Source of the DNA: Phalacrocorax aristotelis
Lineage: Eukaryota; Chordata; Aves; Suliformes; Phalacrocoracidae
DNA length: 64,000 nucleotides
Assembly (NCBI RefSeq): GCF_949628215.1
Contig: NC_134311.1
Span: forward strand, 63,968,205-64,032,204
Direction: 5' to 3'
Shown here: positions 1-12,025 of the stretch, in pieces
How positions within the stretch are numbered: position 1 is the stretch's first letter
How the letters are laid out: each line of letters begins with the position of its first letter
Position numbers and translations under genes: made by a program
The notes under the pieces: model-generated
Seen by the model: only the letters and a program-made list of their open reading frames with translations
The model's database searches: none
What the model was told of the DNA's origin: nothing

Positions 1-1661
1 GAGTAGGTCAGAATCAGCTGGACAACGTTTTTCCCGTTACAAGAATAAGAATCCAGAGTTCAGTTAGTGTTATTCAAGTCAAAACAATAGAAATGAATCG
101 AGGTTATAACACTGACTTTTCTTAATTACTGAAATCCCTAATTTTGCAGAAAAACAGCATATGTTTTAAGCACCTCCTGGTGCTTACAGAAAGACTAAAA
201 AAACCACTGGAGACATCCTGGGTAAAGTGGATCTGAATGAAAATGGAACTATGCATCCATATAGATATTGATATCTGTATATCTCAAAGACCATAGACAT
301 CTTTAATTTGTGGATTTTTTTCCCATAAAACTAAAACAAAAATCTGAGAAACACACTGAGAGAGGGTAACCAATGGATCAGACAAAGTAATACTAACCTG
401 GAAATTTTGTAATCTTGACAGGAAAATCATGTACAAAATGTCATTCGCCATTTATTTGCACAAAAGCATTCTTAGCAATCATTAGAATTCTTCAAAAGCA
501 ATCTCATAGAATTCTTTAGAAATGAGAATACAGATTGCTACTTGGAACAGGTCATTTACTCATGGATGACAGGTAATCTCTGATGTATTGCACAGAGGCC
601 TGGGACAACTCAGAGCTGACATTTACTTGTAGAGCTGCCAAAGTCAGTGCTCTTCTGCCAAAAGTGTCCCTCTAAATATTTACTATATATTAAAGCAACA
701 TGACGATGGTCAACAGACTAAGACTGAGATGGAAAACGGTGAGTTACAGGTGTTACTTTTCTCTCTCTCAGTGAGCATATTGAACTATCTTTAGGCTGTT
801 TTCTTCCTGCTTCACTATTTTTATTTCCCACAGTATTGCTTTGTCTAGAAGGCTAGATACTGAACAAATTAATAAGAGCAAAACTTAGCTGTACTTGTCA
901 AAGCAGATGTGGCTTGTTTTATATATAGTCAGTTGAAGGTTAATGAAACTAAATTATTCCGGAGACCCAGATACTGCAATGATCAGCAATATGGAAATGT
1001 CTATACGAATAATTAGACAGTATTATGCATAATTCACGAACATAGACTACATTTGCGTTAGAGGGGACTTCAGTACCATGAGGATAGATATGGTCAAGAA
1101 ATCTAAAAGGACGAATAGAGATTTTGATCAATTACTAGTTCTGCCCTTTTCTGCTGGGAGCCACTGCAGAACATGGTACTATATCTGTGATAGAGTTTTT
1201 TATGCTTGGAATTCATTCCTTTGCTCTGGTGAAATGTGTTAACCTCCAGGAATCACTGCAAAGCCAAAATTTATGTCCTCAGACTGCTGAGACAGACGAT
1301 CAAATTACTGAACACCTACCATGAAAGAACTAAGCATTTCAGAAGAGAAACCTCAGTGGTTCCTTTTGTAACATCCTACATACAACTTTATGTATCCTAC
1401 ATTGGTTTCATCTAGCCTTAGGAGTAGGTCTTTGGATTAAAAATAAATTAGTTTAATTTTATGTTTAAGACAAGACTTCATTTAGATGAGACTGTACAAG
1501 CCAAAGTACCCTAATATTTTCCTTCCCTGCCATGCACATGGGTCCTTTTTCCACAAAAATCAGGACAAGAAGGGGAAAGAGATACAGACCAGATACACTC
1601 AGCTGAGAGTACTTTTGGTCCCTTGTATTTTAAATTTATTCTAACAAGTTTAATAAATGTA
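1..1661. other. Unique AT-rich sequence, nothing recognised
   Basis: No host exon, RNA gene or transposon could be recognised on either strand. Open frames are short (60 codons or fewer) and have no recognisable domain. The composition is ordinary for AT-rich bird intergenic or intronic DNA. Confidence 0.6.
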
Positions 1662-1912
1662 TTTTTAAACTAAAAGAGGATAAATTCAGACTAGATATAA
1701 GGAAGAAAAGTGTTACAATAAGGGTGGTGAACCACTGGCCCAGGTTGCCCAGAGAGGTGGTTGATGTCCCATCCCTGGAAACATTCAAGGCCAGGTTGGA
1801 CAGGGCTCTGAGCAACCTGATCTGGGTGATGACGTCCCTGCCCATGGCAGGGGCATTGAACTAGATGGCCCTTAAAGGTCCCTTCCAACCCAAACCATTC
1901 TACCATTTTATA
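1662..1912 (+). mobile_element. CR1 LINE, 5'-truncated 3' tail (copy A)
   Basis: This is the last ~250 bp of a CR1 non-LTR retrotransposon. It covers the extreme C-terminus of ORF2 and the short 3' untranslated tail. The strand reads through the CR1 landmarks for a GGTGAACCACTGGCCCAGGTTGCC-like segment (NHW.RLP in protein), then CATCCCTGGAAACATTCAAG, then the AAAGGTCCCTTCCAACCC signature, and ends in a decayed octamer tail (ATTCTACCATTTTATA). It matches copy D at 17048-17518 at roughly nine bases in ten by eye, so both belong to one subfamily. 5' truncation is the normal outcome of target-primed reverse transcription. It has no intact frame and is inert. The left boundary is approximate, set where similarity to copy D begins. 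Confidence 0.9.
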
Positions 1913-3789
1913 GTCCCTAAACTTACAAAATCAAGAGAAATAGTAGAAATGAACTTTTCTGTTAACCAGTAATCTAATGCTTATCTTCTCTTTCCATCTG
2001 AAGAAATGGGAAGGGAGAGAAAGAAAATATGTAATCCTACACCATCATGTCATACAGGGATGTACTGCAGAAATTAATACTAACGGGTATGGAGGAGATA
2101 AAACCTCCTTAACTTTTGCCCTTTGCCAGTGGGTCTATGCCCACCATACAGTTCTTCAGATAAAAGCAGGTGATAAGATTGAAGCCAGGATGCTAGCCAA
2201 CTGCAGCTCTGTAGACGATAAGCGTTTTCTTACTACTTTCAGAGTGAAATATAATCTAAAATGACATTTTTAAATGTACAAAGCACCAGGAAAATAGAAT
2301 AAACTGTATCAGAGAATTTTCCATTTGCTTCTTCAGCTGAGCAACAGACATCAGCCACATGGAAGAAGGAAGCCACATGGGTTGTATCACTAAATAGAAA
2401 CATAACAGCAAAACTATAAACATCATTTAGACACTGCAGATTTCCCAGTCCACTGATTTTGATGCTGATAGAGACAGACTTCCTTTGAAAGTGCAATGAT
2501 CTGCATGCCTTTTGATCAATGTCTTGGGACAGTCTAATATTATTTCACTTTAGGGTAACAACTAGTCTTTGCATTTGTTTCTTTGTAGAATACTTGTGCA
2601 TAGGAGAACTGTCAAACAGATTAATATATGGGATGCTAATGAACTGTGACTGAGATTGCATGCATGTACACGTCTGTATGTCACAAGGTGTCTCTACAAA
2701 TATCCATGGGAGGAAGATTTCATTTTTGTCCCTGGTCAACCAAGCCAATCTTCAAAAGGTGCTGCAAGGATATATTCCTGCCTTCAGAGACACTAATATT
2801 GATGCAGTGCTGTTCCTTTCAGATTTGAAACTTGCAACTAACTGGCCACGCATGAATGTTACTTCCTGACTTATATGTGTGCATATATAAATTATGTGTA
2901 AGCTAAAATATAAGCCTAGCTGTGCAGAACTATTCTTTATATCTGGTAGAGGAAGCACCTAGCTGTGATTAAAGTACATTCTAGGCAAAGATATTTTCCT
3001 ATAGAAAGTGTTGCCGTAAAATTATATGTGCATAGAGAAATGCACATGCTAAATCATAGCTTTGCAGCTGCTATTTAATGTTTAAACTTTGTTCACAAGA
3101 ATCACAGATGAAGAAAGTATCTTTTGACTTCAGCAGGTATAAAACAGAGTTTCAGTTGCAGTTCCGCACCACTTTGCAGCAGCTGATCTGGATTTATTTT
3201 TACCTGTACCATATGACAGGTATAGCCACCATAACAGTAAATTTTGTGACTTACTTATGAGACTTTACCTGCTAACCTTGGAAGAGGAATCTGCAGTATC
3301 AGAGCTCACAGAAAGAATGAAAGCTTATGGATTTCTAGGACACTTAAAGAAGAGGATTTAAACTTCACAGACTAATGTGGTACAGAAACAGAAATGCCAC
3401 CTTTTTCTAGTTTCCTTAAAGCACAGTGCTGCTAGCATGATATTACAATGTAAGCTGAGTGATTTTTTTGAGCAGGTAGGTTAATCAAAACACATCTTCG
3501 TCATAATCAACTCTGTGGCTTTGCACCAAATCTGACATTTATGCAGATTATGCAGCTCAAATTTTGGTTTTGTTGGTTTTACCTTTTCCAGTAAAGATGC
3601 TTAATTTCTTAGAGCAAAGCGCAATTACTAGGTGACATGTAAATACATTTATTTAACAAAAAAAAAAAGAAAAAAAATCAGAAAATGAAAATAAGTGCTT
3701 AATTTTGTTTTGAAAGGTCCCTTCACCTTGATACACTTATTTTCTTATCTGTTTGTTTAGTAAGCAAGTTAAATTAAAATGAATTCTTA

Positions 3790-3807
3790 GCAGTGGCAGT
3801 ATTGTAG
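3790..3807 (+). pseudogene. Possible U4 snRNA 5'-end fragment
   Basis: The 18 bases GCAGTGGCAGTATTGTAG agree with the 5' region of vertebrate U4 snRNA at 17 of 18 positions (T in place of C at position 14), from memory of U4. The upstream bases are only loosely similar, and similarity is lost after GTAG. If real, it is a tiny severely truncated retro-copy. A chance match is possible, so this is a low-confidence note and not a functional RNA gene. Confidence 0.2.
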
Positions 3808-4574
3808 AGACTTTTATTTTAAAGGGTAAGTATAAAAGAAGTATTTGGTTTCTGCTTATTCTGAAAACAAGAAGGACTTATTTGTGTTTTCTTTTCACAG
3901 GCAAAGGACTGGGCACCTTAGAAACTTGACATTTTGATATCTCAGGACGGCTGGATCTCAGTTTTCATGCATAAATTTACCAGAAGTACCACTATAATTC
4001 CAGAGTTAAATGATGGTGTTTACCCCTTGTCAAATGAATGGAGCCTAGGAGGAAGTCAGGAGAGAACTAGCATTTTGCTGACAAGAAACCAGAATTGTGT
4101 ATAAGAGGAGAAGTCTTGTGGTAAATTCCTTGCATATTTTCCTACTGTTTTGTCCAGAACTGTCAGAGTCTGGTCATAGACAGCAGAGATATCAAATTGC
4201 TAATAGCTGGGATAGGACTGCTGTCCTAGTTCAGTTTGAAGTAACCTGCAGCAGGTTTTCTGGCAACCACTCTCCTGTTAGCTGGAAAACTCATCTCTTC
4301 TGAAACAGCATTCAGACTCTATTCAGTAACTGTAGCTAATGCTTCAAACCTGTGTGAAAGGAAGAGTGACATTTAACTTCAGATGAAGTTAAATATCAGA
4401 TAGGATTATTCTGCAGCATTGACAACAATATTGCAGGAGTCTGGAGTCCAGAAAGTAAAATTGTGGTAAGAAAATAATGACACCAGAATGGAGGAATAGG
4501 TCAGAAAAGATTTCAAAGTATTTAAAGGAAACCAACACTTGTACACCTTGAAAGAGACACATGACAAGGTGCTT

Positions 4575-4594
4575 GGTTTGGTTTGGTTTGGTTT
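4575..4594. repeat. (GGTTT)4 microsatellite
   Basis: Four tandem GGTTT units, preceded by TT and followed by TTCTG and a T-run. Too short to be a telomeric or satellite array. Confidence 0.8.
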
Positions 4595-6626
4595 TCTGTT
4601 TTTTTTTGTCCTGAAACTTTCTGTTCTCACTGATACAAAAAGATATCAAGGCACTAAACCAAGCAATGCAGAGATGTCCGAGAAGAATTAGATGAACCAA
4701 AATTAATATTGGTTCACATGCTTAACGGTGAATGTGTAACTAAATAACATAAAAAGCTGCAGAAAAAGATGAGGAAATTTGAGTCCCCCTGAAGAGTAGA
4801 AGACAGCTTAATGCTGTGAAAGGCTAAGAGTGGGCATGTTAGTTGTTTGACTCTCCTGAGAGAAACCTTTGTTTTAAGAGAACAAAAATGGAGGAAATAT
4901 ATGGTAGTGATTTTTGAAAAGCAAAACTCTTGGGGAAATTGGAATTTAGACAGAAAAAAGCATCTTTTTTTCACCAAATATAAAGCCATTTTAAAGAATG
5001 GGAATTTAAGGTAAACTTCAACTGCAAAACATCAGTTAGATCTTTGCCTCACTAGGTAACTGTAAGTACAATTATTCTACTTATGCAGTATTCACTGTGT
5101 TTTTGTACATTCTGTTCTGAACTTCTTTCTGTCACTAAATTTTGATTCCGTCCCTTGGAAGGTTTTACATTGAAACATTTAGTCAACATGTATTTAGTAT
5201 TCAACTGATTTTTCTCAACCAAGTCCTACACTATAATTTCCAATTATTCTTGCCCTATAATGATCTATAGACTTCCTCTCCACAATCTGTCTTGCTGTTT
5301 GCATGCTGGTCCATATATTTTTCCATCAAGACACAAGCAAAGGCAGCACAAAAACTGAACCTGCAGTCATTACTTGGCAAAATTAGTAAGTATTTACCTC
5401 CTTAGATTCTCCTCTTCTTTTTAAAAAAATGTTAAGTTTGGCTTTTCTGCAGTTTTAAAAATAGAAGAATGAGAACCCTATAAATCTTATCAATTAAGTA
5501 TTAACAAGCAAAAAAATAAAGAAAAGGAGAAATTACAACTATTTTGATGGATGAAAATATTTCATCTATTATCTTATAACAGTTATAGATCCATCTACAA
5601 GGTTATTGTTTTGGCAATAGCAGGGACCACATGGTAGGGAGAAAACTGCCCAGAACATGACAATAGATCCACCTCTCCATGCAAAAAATTTCTCTTTGAG
5701 TGAGTTATCCTATTAAACCCAGAACTAGGAGAAATTTCTAATGGTAGTTTTGCATCTATTTTATGTAGGAGTCAAGAACAAGAAATGTAACACCTCTCTA
5801 GCTACTTTTTCTGCCCTGTATCTTGTGCCTTTTACCTTATCTACATCTATTTGGGCCTAAAATGGTTTTGGTAATGCCAGCAACATTGACAAGCAGAAAA
5901 GAGCATGAGAGGTGTGTCAAGAGGAAACTACAATAATACAACTTTGTGATTTTGAACCCTCTGCCTTGCCCAAGCAACAATGGCTTTTCACCAAGAAGCT
6001 TAAATTTTCAATAGCAATGATTAGAAATCAAATTATTTCATTATGAACAGTTGTTCTCTGGGTCATTTATATATCTAGTACAAGCTGTGCAAACTGAATA
6101 TGTCAGGAAGCATATGTATTACAGAGTACTTCCAATATTCTCAGTCCAGGTTACAACCACTTAACAAGGTGGTTTTGTCTTTGTAGACGTGAAAACAGGA
6201 AAAAGATTTTCTAGAAAGTATGCTTGGACCAATGTAATGTTTCAGATGGTCTGTGGTGACTGTTGTTTTGCAGGGATGATAAAAAGACAAGGTTTTGTAT
6301 GTTACAATGCTTGAATTCTTGCAGAACTCTTTGTTATGTAAGGAGCTGCAAGATTAAGTCATAACAATAACGTTGTAGTTATTTAAAATAAATATTCTTG
6401 CAAGTTTGATAATAAATTGATGCTTAGCTAGTAAAAATAAAGTGTAATTTATTAGAATATTTGGTTTAAAAATGATTAGAAAATACATATGACAAGACTA
6501 TCGATATAAATCTAAAATAAATCAGCCAGTATTCAAGTAAGTGTAAGACCTTTTCCCAGAGTTACATTTCCAGATACTGGGCCATTCCCTGTGCTGACCT
6601 AGCAAAGGTGAGTATAACTAAGTCAC

Positions 6627-6816
6627 TGTCATGGTTTTAATTGGGCTAGAGTTGATTTTCTTCACTGTAGCTGGTATAGTGCTCTGTGTTGGACTTAATA
6701 TGAAAAGAACATTTAATACACTGATGTTTTAGTTATTGCTGGGTAGTGCTTGTACTAGTCAAGGACTTCTCCAGTCCTTGAATAAAATCTACTCTATCCC
6801 AGCTAAAACCATGACA
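6627..6816 (+). mobile_element. 190-bp LTR-like element with 33-bp terminal inverted repeats
   Basis: The element opens TGTCATGGTTTTAATTGGGC and closes TATCCCAGCTAAAACCATGACA-like. The outer 33 bases at each end (6627-6659 and 6784-6816) are inverted copies with 29 of 33 matching. The ends are TG...CA as in retroviral LTRs. The opening motif is, from memory, that of a common avian endogenous-retrovirus LTR family, here much shorter than full length. A polyadenylation-like AATAAA lies at 6781-6786, right after a 9-bp perfect hairpin (6759-6767 with 6773-6781). Flanks GTCAC and GCCTC agree at only 3 of 5 bases, so no clean target duplication remains. It is probably an internally deleted solo LTR. 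A small non-autonomous element using the same inverted ends is an alternative. No coding capacity. Confidence 0.7.
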
Positions 6817-8172
6817 GCCTCAAACATGCATATTTTGTCAGTAAGCAGTTGCTTGATTGCTGTTTATGTAAGCTGTAGTCTTTCTATATCAATTTTAGTT
6901 TAGTAATCAGAATTGAATATATAAAAAATAAGCAGCAATGAACAGATTTTACTGAATGAACATATCAAAAAGCAGTAGAGTTCTGTGAGTAACTTCAAAT
7001 ATATATAAAAAAGAGCAATCATCACAGAATTCTGTTCTGTTTACATGATGATGGGAGGCTTGCTTTGATTTTATTATATTGCCAAAATTCACATATTAGA
7101 TCTAGCAGTTAGAAAACAGCTTAGTGACAGTAATTATCTGACTTCTAACAAAAATTTTTTACAGGCTCATTGGACTTTAAGAAGCTCAGTATTTGCATGA
7201 TAGCATGGAAATTAAGTGATATTCTGTTACACTGAATTTGTTACAGTTACATTTATTTAGAAAATAATTTATAATTCAGGCCTTTCCCTTAAGCAAAGAG
7301 ATCTAGTGGGAAGTAAAATCTCAGGTGAAAAAACTTTCACATCTTCCCTTGGTGAATCTTCGCACTATGCTCTGAGGAATGATACAATTTTATTTTGTAT
7401 GTTTTGCTACCTGACAGTTTCAGAGGTCTTAAAAACCCAGCAAGTTAGAGAAGTCCTATTTCTGCAAGGTAAGTATGGCATTACCTGTCCTAGCATTGCT
7501 TTCAAAGGTAATTCTCCCACAGGGTAATTAATACATTCCTCTACCCTCCCGGGTATCCATTTTAGCCAATTTTCATGCATGCCCAAGATAATGAGCTTTG
7601 GAAAATAGCAATTTGCTGATTCAGTCTTCCTCAAACAGAAGTCTGTAGCTAAAGCCAGTGTCTCTCAGATATCAGCTGAAAAGAAGAAAGCATGAAGGCA
7701 GCAACCTTCCCCTCTGGGGAAGCAAGATGGTGCTATCACAACTGCAGAAGGCTCTTTGGAAGACAGGATTAGTTTGTCCAGTCTGTTTAGTCTGATAGGT
7801 TGAGACAGCTGACGCTGGTCACTGTCAAATCTTTAAAATACCTCCTTATTAAACTTGGAGAGAAGAGATTGAGGCATAATAGTATAGCTGCACCTGAAGC
7901 TATTTTCAAAGTGAAACTGAAAACAAAAAACCTTAACCTACTAAAATATGTATTTCCATATTGGTGGCAGCTATCTCAGTTAATGGTCATTAAAAAAACT
8001 ACTGAAAACCTTAGGAAGAGATGAATTGAAGATGCTGTGTGTTTTACTGCTTGCTAATCTGCAAAACTTAATCTCCAAAGGAGTCATTTATGTGACTGCA
8101 GAGCCGAGCTAGCCAACACACTCCCAGGCCTATACAGTCCTGGTTTATACAACTGAATAGATGAAATGTTCC
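6817..8172. other. Unique sequence, nothing recognised
   Basis: No gene or repeat was recognised. Small open frames (about 60-75 codons) lack any domain. Confidence 0.55.
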
Positions 8173-9338
8173 ATAATCACAGAATCACAGAATCCCAGGT
8201 TGGAAGGGACCTCAGGGATCATCTAGTCCAACCTTTCTAGGAAAAGCATAGTCGAGAAAAGATGGCCCAGCACCCTGTCCAGATGACTCTTAAAGGTCTC
8301 CAACATGGCGAAGTCAACCACTTCCCTGGGGAGATTATTCCAATGGTTGACTGTCCTCACTGTGAAAAATTTTCCTCTCGTGTCCAATCGGAATCTCCCC
8401 AAGAGCAACTTGTGTCCATTTCCCCTTGACATCTCCATGTGACTCCTTGTAAAAAGGGAGTCTCTGTCTTCTTTGTAGCTACCCCTTAAGTACTGGTACA
8501 TGGTGATGAGATCCCCTCTGAGCCACCTCTTCCCAAGGCTGAACAAACCCAGTTCTCCCAGCCTATCCTCATATGGCAGCTTTCCAGTCCTTTGATCATC
8601 TTGGTGGCCCTTCTCTGGACCCCTTCCAGCCTGTCCACATCCTTTTTGTATAGAGGGGACCAGAACTGTACACAGTACTCCAGACTTCTTTATCTCTGCT
8701 GGTGATGCCCTTTTTGATGCAACCCAGCATCCTGTTGGCCTTCTTGGCTGCAGCAGCACACTGTTTGCTCATGTTGAGCTTCGTGTCCACCAGGACCCTC
8801 AGGTCCCTTTTCACAGAGCTGCTCTCCAGCCAGATGGATCCCAGTCTGTGCTGCACTCCCAAATTCTGTTTTCCCATGTGCATGACCTTACACTTTTCCT
8901 TGTTGAACTTCATAAGGTTCTTGCTGGCCCACTCTTCCAGCCTATCCAGATCTCCCTGCAGAGCAGCTCTCCCTTCTGGAGTGTCTACTTCCCCACTCAA
9001 CTTGGTGTCATCAGCAAACTTCATCAGGCTACACTTGATGCTGTTATCCAGATCACTTATGAATATATTGAATAACATTGGGCCCAATATCGATCCCTGG
9101 GGGACTCCACTTGTGACAGGTTGCCACTTGGAAAAAGAGCTATTTACCGCACCCTTTGGGTGCAGCCTGTCAGCCAGTTCCCCACCCACTGCACAGACCT
9201 CTTGTCTAGGCCACAACGCATTAATTTCTCCAGGAGGAGGTGGTGGGGGACCATATCAAAGGCCTCGGAGAAGTCCAGGTAGACCATGTCCACTGCCTGC
9301 CCCATGTCAACCAGGCAAGTCACTTTGTCGTAGTGACT
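8173..9338 (-). mobile_element. CR1 LINE, 5'-truncated (copy B)
   Basis: This is a 1.17-kb minus-strand CR1. Its 3' end is at the left, where two copies of the octamer (ATTCTGTG on the minus strand) appear as CACAGAATCACAGAATCC at 8179-8196. Reading right to left it runs from reverse-transcriptase motif A through B and C to the ORF2 C-terminus and 3' tail. The 5' truncation falls inside the reverse-transcriptase domain near 9338. Its tail octamer and ORF2 residues differ from those of copy C, so it belongs to another CR1 subfamily. It lies head to head with copy C, 637 bp away. Confidence 0.95.
8223..9338 (-). pseudogene. CR1 ORF2 relic: reverse transcriptase motifs A-C to C-terminus
   Basis: Seen in translation: motif A as VYLDFSEAFD (the family usually has SKAFD), motif B as SGVPQGSILGP, and motif C as KFADDTKL, with the catalytic FADD codons at 9007-9018. 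A long in-frame stretch follows, to the KKANRMLGCIKKG region. The C-terminal part ([31 protein letters not shown]) is in a different frame. At least two frameshifts, near 9150 and in 8600-8690, break the gene, and the endonuclease and most of the linker were never copied. The intact enzyme would nick target DNA and copy CR1 RNA at the nick; this remnant cannot. Antisense open frames over the same region, including one of 217 codons, are shadows. Confidence 0.9.
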
Positions 9339-9975
9339 CAATCAGAGGCAAATAATTTCTTTTGAAAACTGCTTACATATGCAAAATGCTCTTTTGATCT
9401 TTCTTACTTTTGAAGTCTGACCTGGGTGATATTTACAGTTCTTGAAATTGTATTATTTGTTTTGTTTAAAAAAAAAAAGGGTTCCCAATACCATATGTTA
9501 GAATTCACTTTGAAGTGTAGAACTGAAGGTGAAGTGTCTCTCAGAGACATTTCTCCCCATAAGAGAGTAAAAAAATGCAAAACTTAATAAGTTATGTGTT
9601 GTTTTGTATGTACAATACTAAACAGACACATTATTCATCAGCCCTTACATTGCCATCTTACTACTCTCCTTGCCTCCTCCTCTGTCGTCAAGTGATGCCA
9701 TATTACAGATTTTCAGAGCTGGGATTCTGCTATGAAGACAGATAAAAAAAATTTAGTTTTTCTTAGTGTTGCTTACACATTTCTGCATGAGGCTTCATAT
9801 ATGGGGTTAGAGGCTGTATGACTGATTACAGGCTGTGAATGTTCATTGACTTTTTCAGTCAATTCCACAGCTGATGTTGTTTCAGAAGTCGTGGTGCCAA
9901 ACACTCCTCAAGTAAACTTCTGAAACAAGTTTCAGTATTTATTCTCAGACCAGTAATTTGGACATAATTTTAAAT
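9339..9975. other. Spacer between two head-to-head CR1 copies
   Basis: Unique AT-rich sequence with an A-run near 9469-9478. No gene or repeat was recognised. Confidence 0.6.
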
Positions 9976-10484
9976 TATGCAATAGAGGTACAATGCTCCC
10001 ACCACATCCTGGTGGGAGTCTGTTACAGACCACCCAACCAGGATGAGGAGACAGATGAAGTACTCTACAAGCAGTTGGCTGAAGTCTCACAATCTCTAGC
10101 CCTAGTTCTCGTGGGAGACTTCAACTTACCAAATATCTGCTGGAAATACAACACAGCAGAGAGAAAGCAGTCTCGGAGGTTCCTGGAGTGTGTGGGAGAT
10201 AACTTCCTGACGCAGGTGGTAAGCGAGCCAACCAGTGGAGGTGCCCCGCTGGACCTGCTGTTTACGAACAGAGAAGGCCTGGTGGGTGATGTGGTGGTCA
10301 GAGGCTGTCTTGGGCTCAGCGACCATGACCTGATAGAGTTTTTGATTCTTGGAGAACTAAGGAAGGGGGTCAGCAAAACCGCTACCCTGAACTTCAGAAG
10401 GGCAGGCTTTGGATTGTTAAGGAGTCTGGTTAACAGAGTCCCTTGGGAGGCAGCCCTGAAGGGCAAAGGAGTCCAAGAAGGCTG
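9976..10484 (+). pseudogene. CR1 ORF2 relic: APE-type endonuclease domain (C-terminal part)
   Basis: An open reading frame of about 170 codons carries the second half of the apurinic/apyrimidinic-like endonuclease that nicks the genomic target. Motifs visible: ILVGVCYRPPNQ (10006-10041), LVGDFNLP with the GDFN catalytic block at 10114-10125, LDLLFTNREGL, and the terminal SDH block at 10318-10326 whose Asp and His are catalytic in the family. All of these are intact. The N-terminal part is absent because the element is truncated. The frame stops at TGA 10483-10485 after KGKGVQEG. Comparison with the following frame suggests loss of one base there. The first eight codons (MDIILNYA) probably come from flanking DNA. 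Confidence 0.9.
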
Positions 10485-11150
10485 ATGTTTGTAAAGAAGG
10501 AAGTCTCAAAGGTGCAGGAGCAGGCTGTCCCCATGTGCTGTAAGTTGAGCAGGCAGGGGAGAAGACCGGCTTGGCTGGATAGGGAGCTTTGGCTGGAACT
10601 CAAGAAAAAAAGGAGAGCTTACCGACTTTGGAAGAAGGGGCAGGTGACTCAGGAGGACTACAAGGGTGTTGTGAGGTTATGCAGGGAAAAGATTTGGAAG
10701 GTGAAGGCCCAGCTGGAAATTAAACTGGCCGCCACTGTTAAAGATAACAAAAAATGTTTTTATAAATACATCAGTGACAAAAGGAGGGCCAGGGAGAATC
10801 TCCCTCCTTTGTTCGATGAGGAAGGTAACCTTGCCAGGAAAGATGAGGAGAAGGCTGAGGTACTTAATGCTTTCTTTGCCTCAGTCTTTAACAGTCAGAC
10901 TGGTCATCCACAGGGTTGTCAGGCCCCTGTGCTGAGAGATGGAGATAGTATGTAGAATGAAGTCCCAGTTGTTGAAGAGGTGGCAGTCACCAACCTGCTG
11001 CTTCACCTGGATGTCCACAAGTCCATGGGCTGGATGGGATCCACCCGAGGATACTGAGGGAGCTGGCAGAGGATCTCGCCAAGCCACTGTCCATCACTTA
11101 TCAGCCGTCCTGGTCAACTGGGGAGGTCCCAGATGACTGGAAACTAGTGA
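10485..11150 (+). pseudogene. CR1 ORF2 relic: linker between endonuclease and reverse transcriptase
   Basis: After a one-base frameshift the protein continues in the third frame with RQGRRPAWLDRELWLELKKK, CFYKYISDKRRARENLPPLF and EKAEVLNAFFASVFNSQTG, which are typical CR1 linker segments rich in Lys and Arg. An in-frame TAG at 10953-10955 interrupts it, probably from CAG. The same frame then resumes with [24 protein letters not shown] and is lost again near 11030, where one base seems to be missing before the [21 protein letters not shown] segment. Copy E2 at 20531-20890 preserves the equivalent region on the other strand. Confidence 0.85.
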
Positions 11151-12025
11151 AATGTGACGCCCCTCTACAAGAAGGGTCGGAAGGAGGATCCGGGGAACTA
11201 CAGGCCTGTCACCTGACCTTGGTGCCGGGAAAGGTCATGGAGCAGATCGTCTTGAATGCCATTACGCAGCACATGCGGGACAACCAGGGGATCGGGTTCA
11301 GCCAGCATGGGTTTATGAAAGGGAAGTCCTGCCTCGCTAACCTGGTCTCCTTCTATGATAAGGTGACCTGCTCAGTGGATGAGGGAAAGGCTGTGGACGT
11401 TGTCTACTTGGACTTTAGTAAGGCCTTTGACACTGTCTCCCACAGCACTCTCCTGGAGAAGCTGGCTGCTCACGGCTTGGACAAGTGCACTCTGTGCTGG
11501 GTTAAAAACTGGTTAGACGGCCGAGCCCAGAGAGTGGTGGTGAATGGAGTCAAATCCGGTTGGCGGCCAGTCACGAGCGGTGTTGCCCAGGGCTCAGTGT
11601 TGGGGCCGGTCCTGTTCAATATCTTCACTGATGATCTGGATGAGGGGATTGAGTGCACCCTCAGTAAGTTTGCAGATGACACCAAGCTGGGTGGAAATGT
11701 TGATCTGCTGGAGGGCAGGAAGACCCTACAGAGGGACCTGGACAGGCTGGCCTTGTTGGGCTGGAGCCAACGGTATGAAGTTCAACAAGGCCAAGTGCTG
11801 GGTCCTGCACTTGGGTCACAACAACCCCGTGCAATGCTTGGGGTTGAGTGGCTGGAGAGCTGCCTGGAGGAAGAGGACCTGGGGTTGTTGGTTGACAGCC
11901 AGCTGAACGTGAGCCAGCAGTGTGCCCAGGTGGCCAAGAAGGCCAATGGCATCCTGGCTTGTATCAGGAATAGTGTGGCCAGCAGGAGCGGAGAGGTGAT
12001 AGTACCCTGTACTCGGCACTGGTGA
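11147..12025 (+). pseudogene. CR1 ORF2 relic: reverse transcriptase core
   Basis: An open frame of 292 codons contains the reverse-transcriptase palm. It reads [18 protein letters not shown], then [20 protein letters not shown], then motif [10 protein letters not shown] (11405-11431), then motif [15 protein letters not shown] with Ala where the family has Pro, then motif C FADD at 11669-11680 with both catalytic aspartates kept. Between about 11755 and 11830 the frame slips and returns: the expected residues ([20 protein letters not shown]) appear in another frame there. Beyond that it resumes with [22 protein letters not shown]. It ends in another frameshift near 12000. The enzyme would copy element RNA at a nicked target; this one is non-functional. 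Confidence 0.92.

Larger units (their letters stand above)
1913..6626. other. Unique AT-rich sequence with minor simple repeats
   Basis: No gene or transposon was recognised. The stretch holds an A-rich tract near 3658-3677, a short GGTTT microsatellite (4575-4594), a 10-bp hairpin (4371-4394, loop AGAT) and a short match to the U4 snRNA 5' end (3790-3807), the last described separately. Open frames of 60-103 codons show no domain and are probably chance. Confidence 0.55.

Noticed and set aside
3880..3960. Splice-acceptor-like TTTTCTTTTCACAG followed by a possible exon
   Set aside because: Pyrimidine tract plus AG is common in AT-rich DNA. No open frame or donor site makes a credible exon.
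4371..4394. 10-bp perfect hairpin with AGAT loop
   Set aside because: A 10-bp stem with a short loop is expected about once by chance in 64 kb.
8702..9355. 217-codon plus-strand open frame
   Set aside because: It is the antisense of CR1 copy B, whose minus strand carries the reverse-transcriptase motifs. A low-stop shadow, not a gene.
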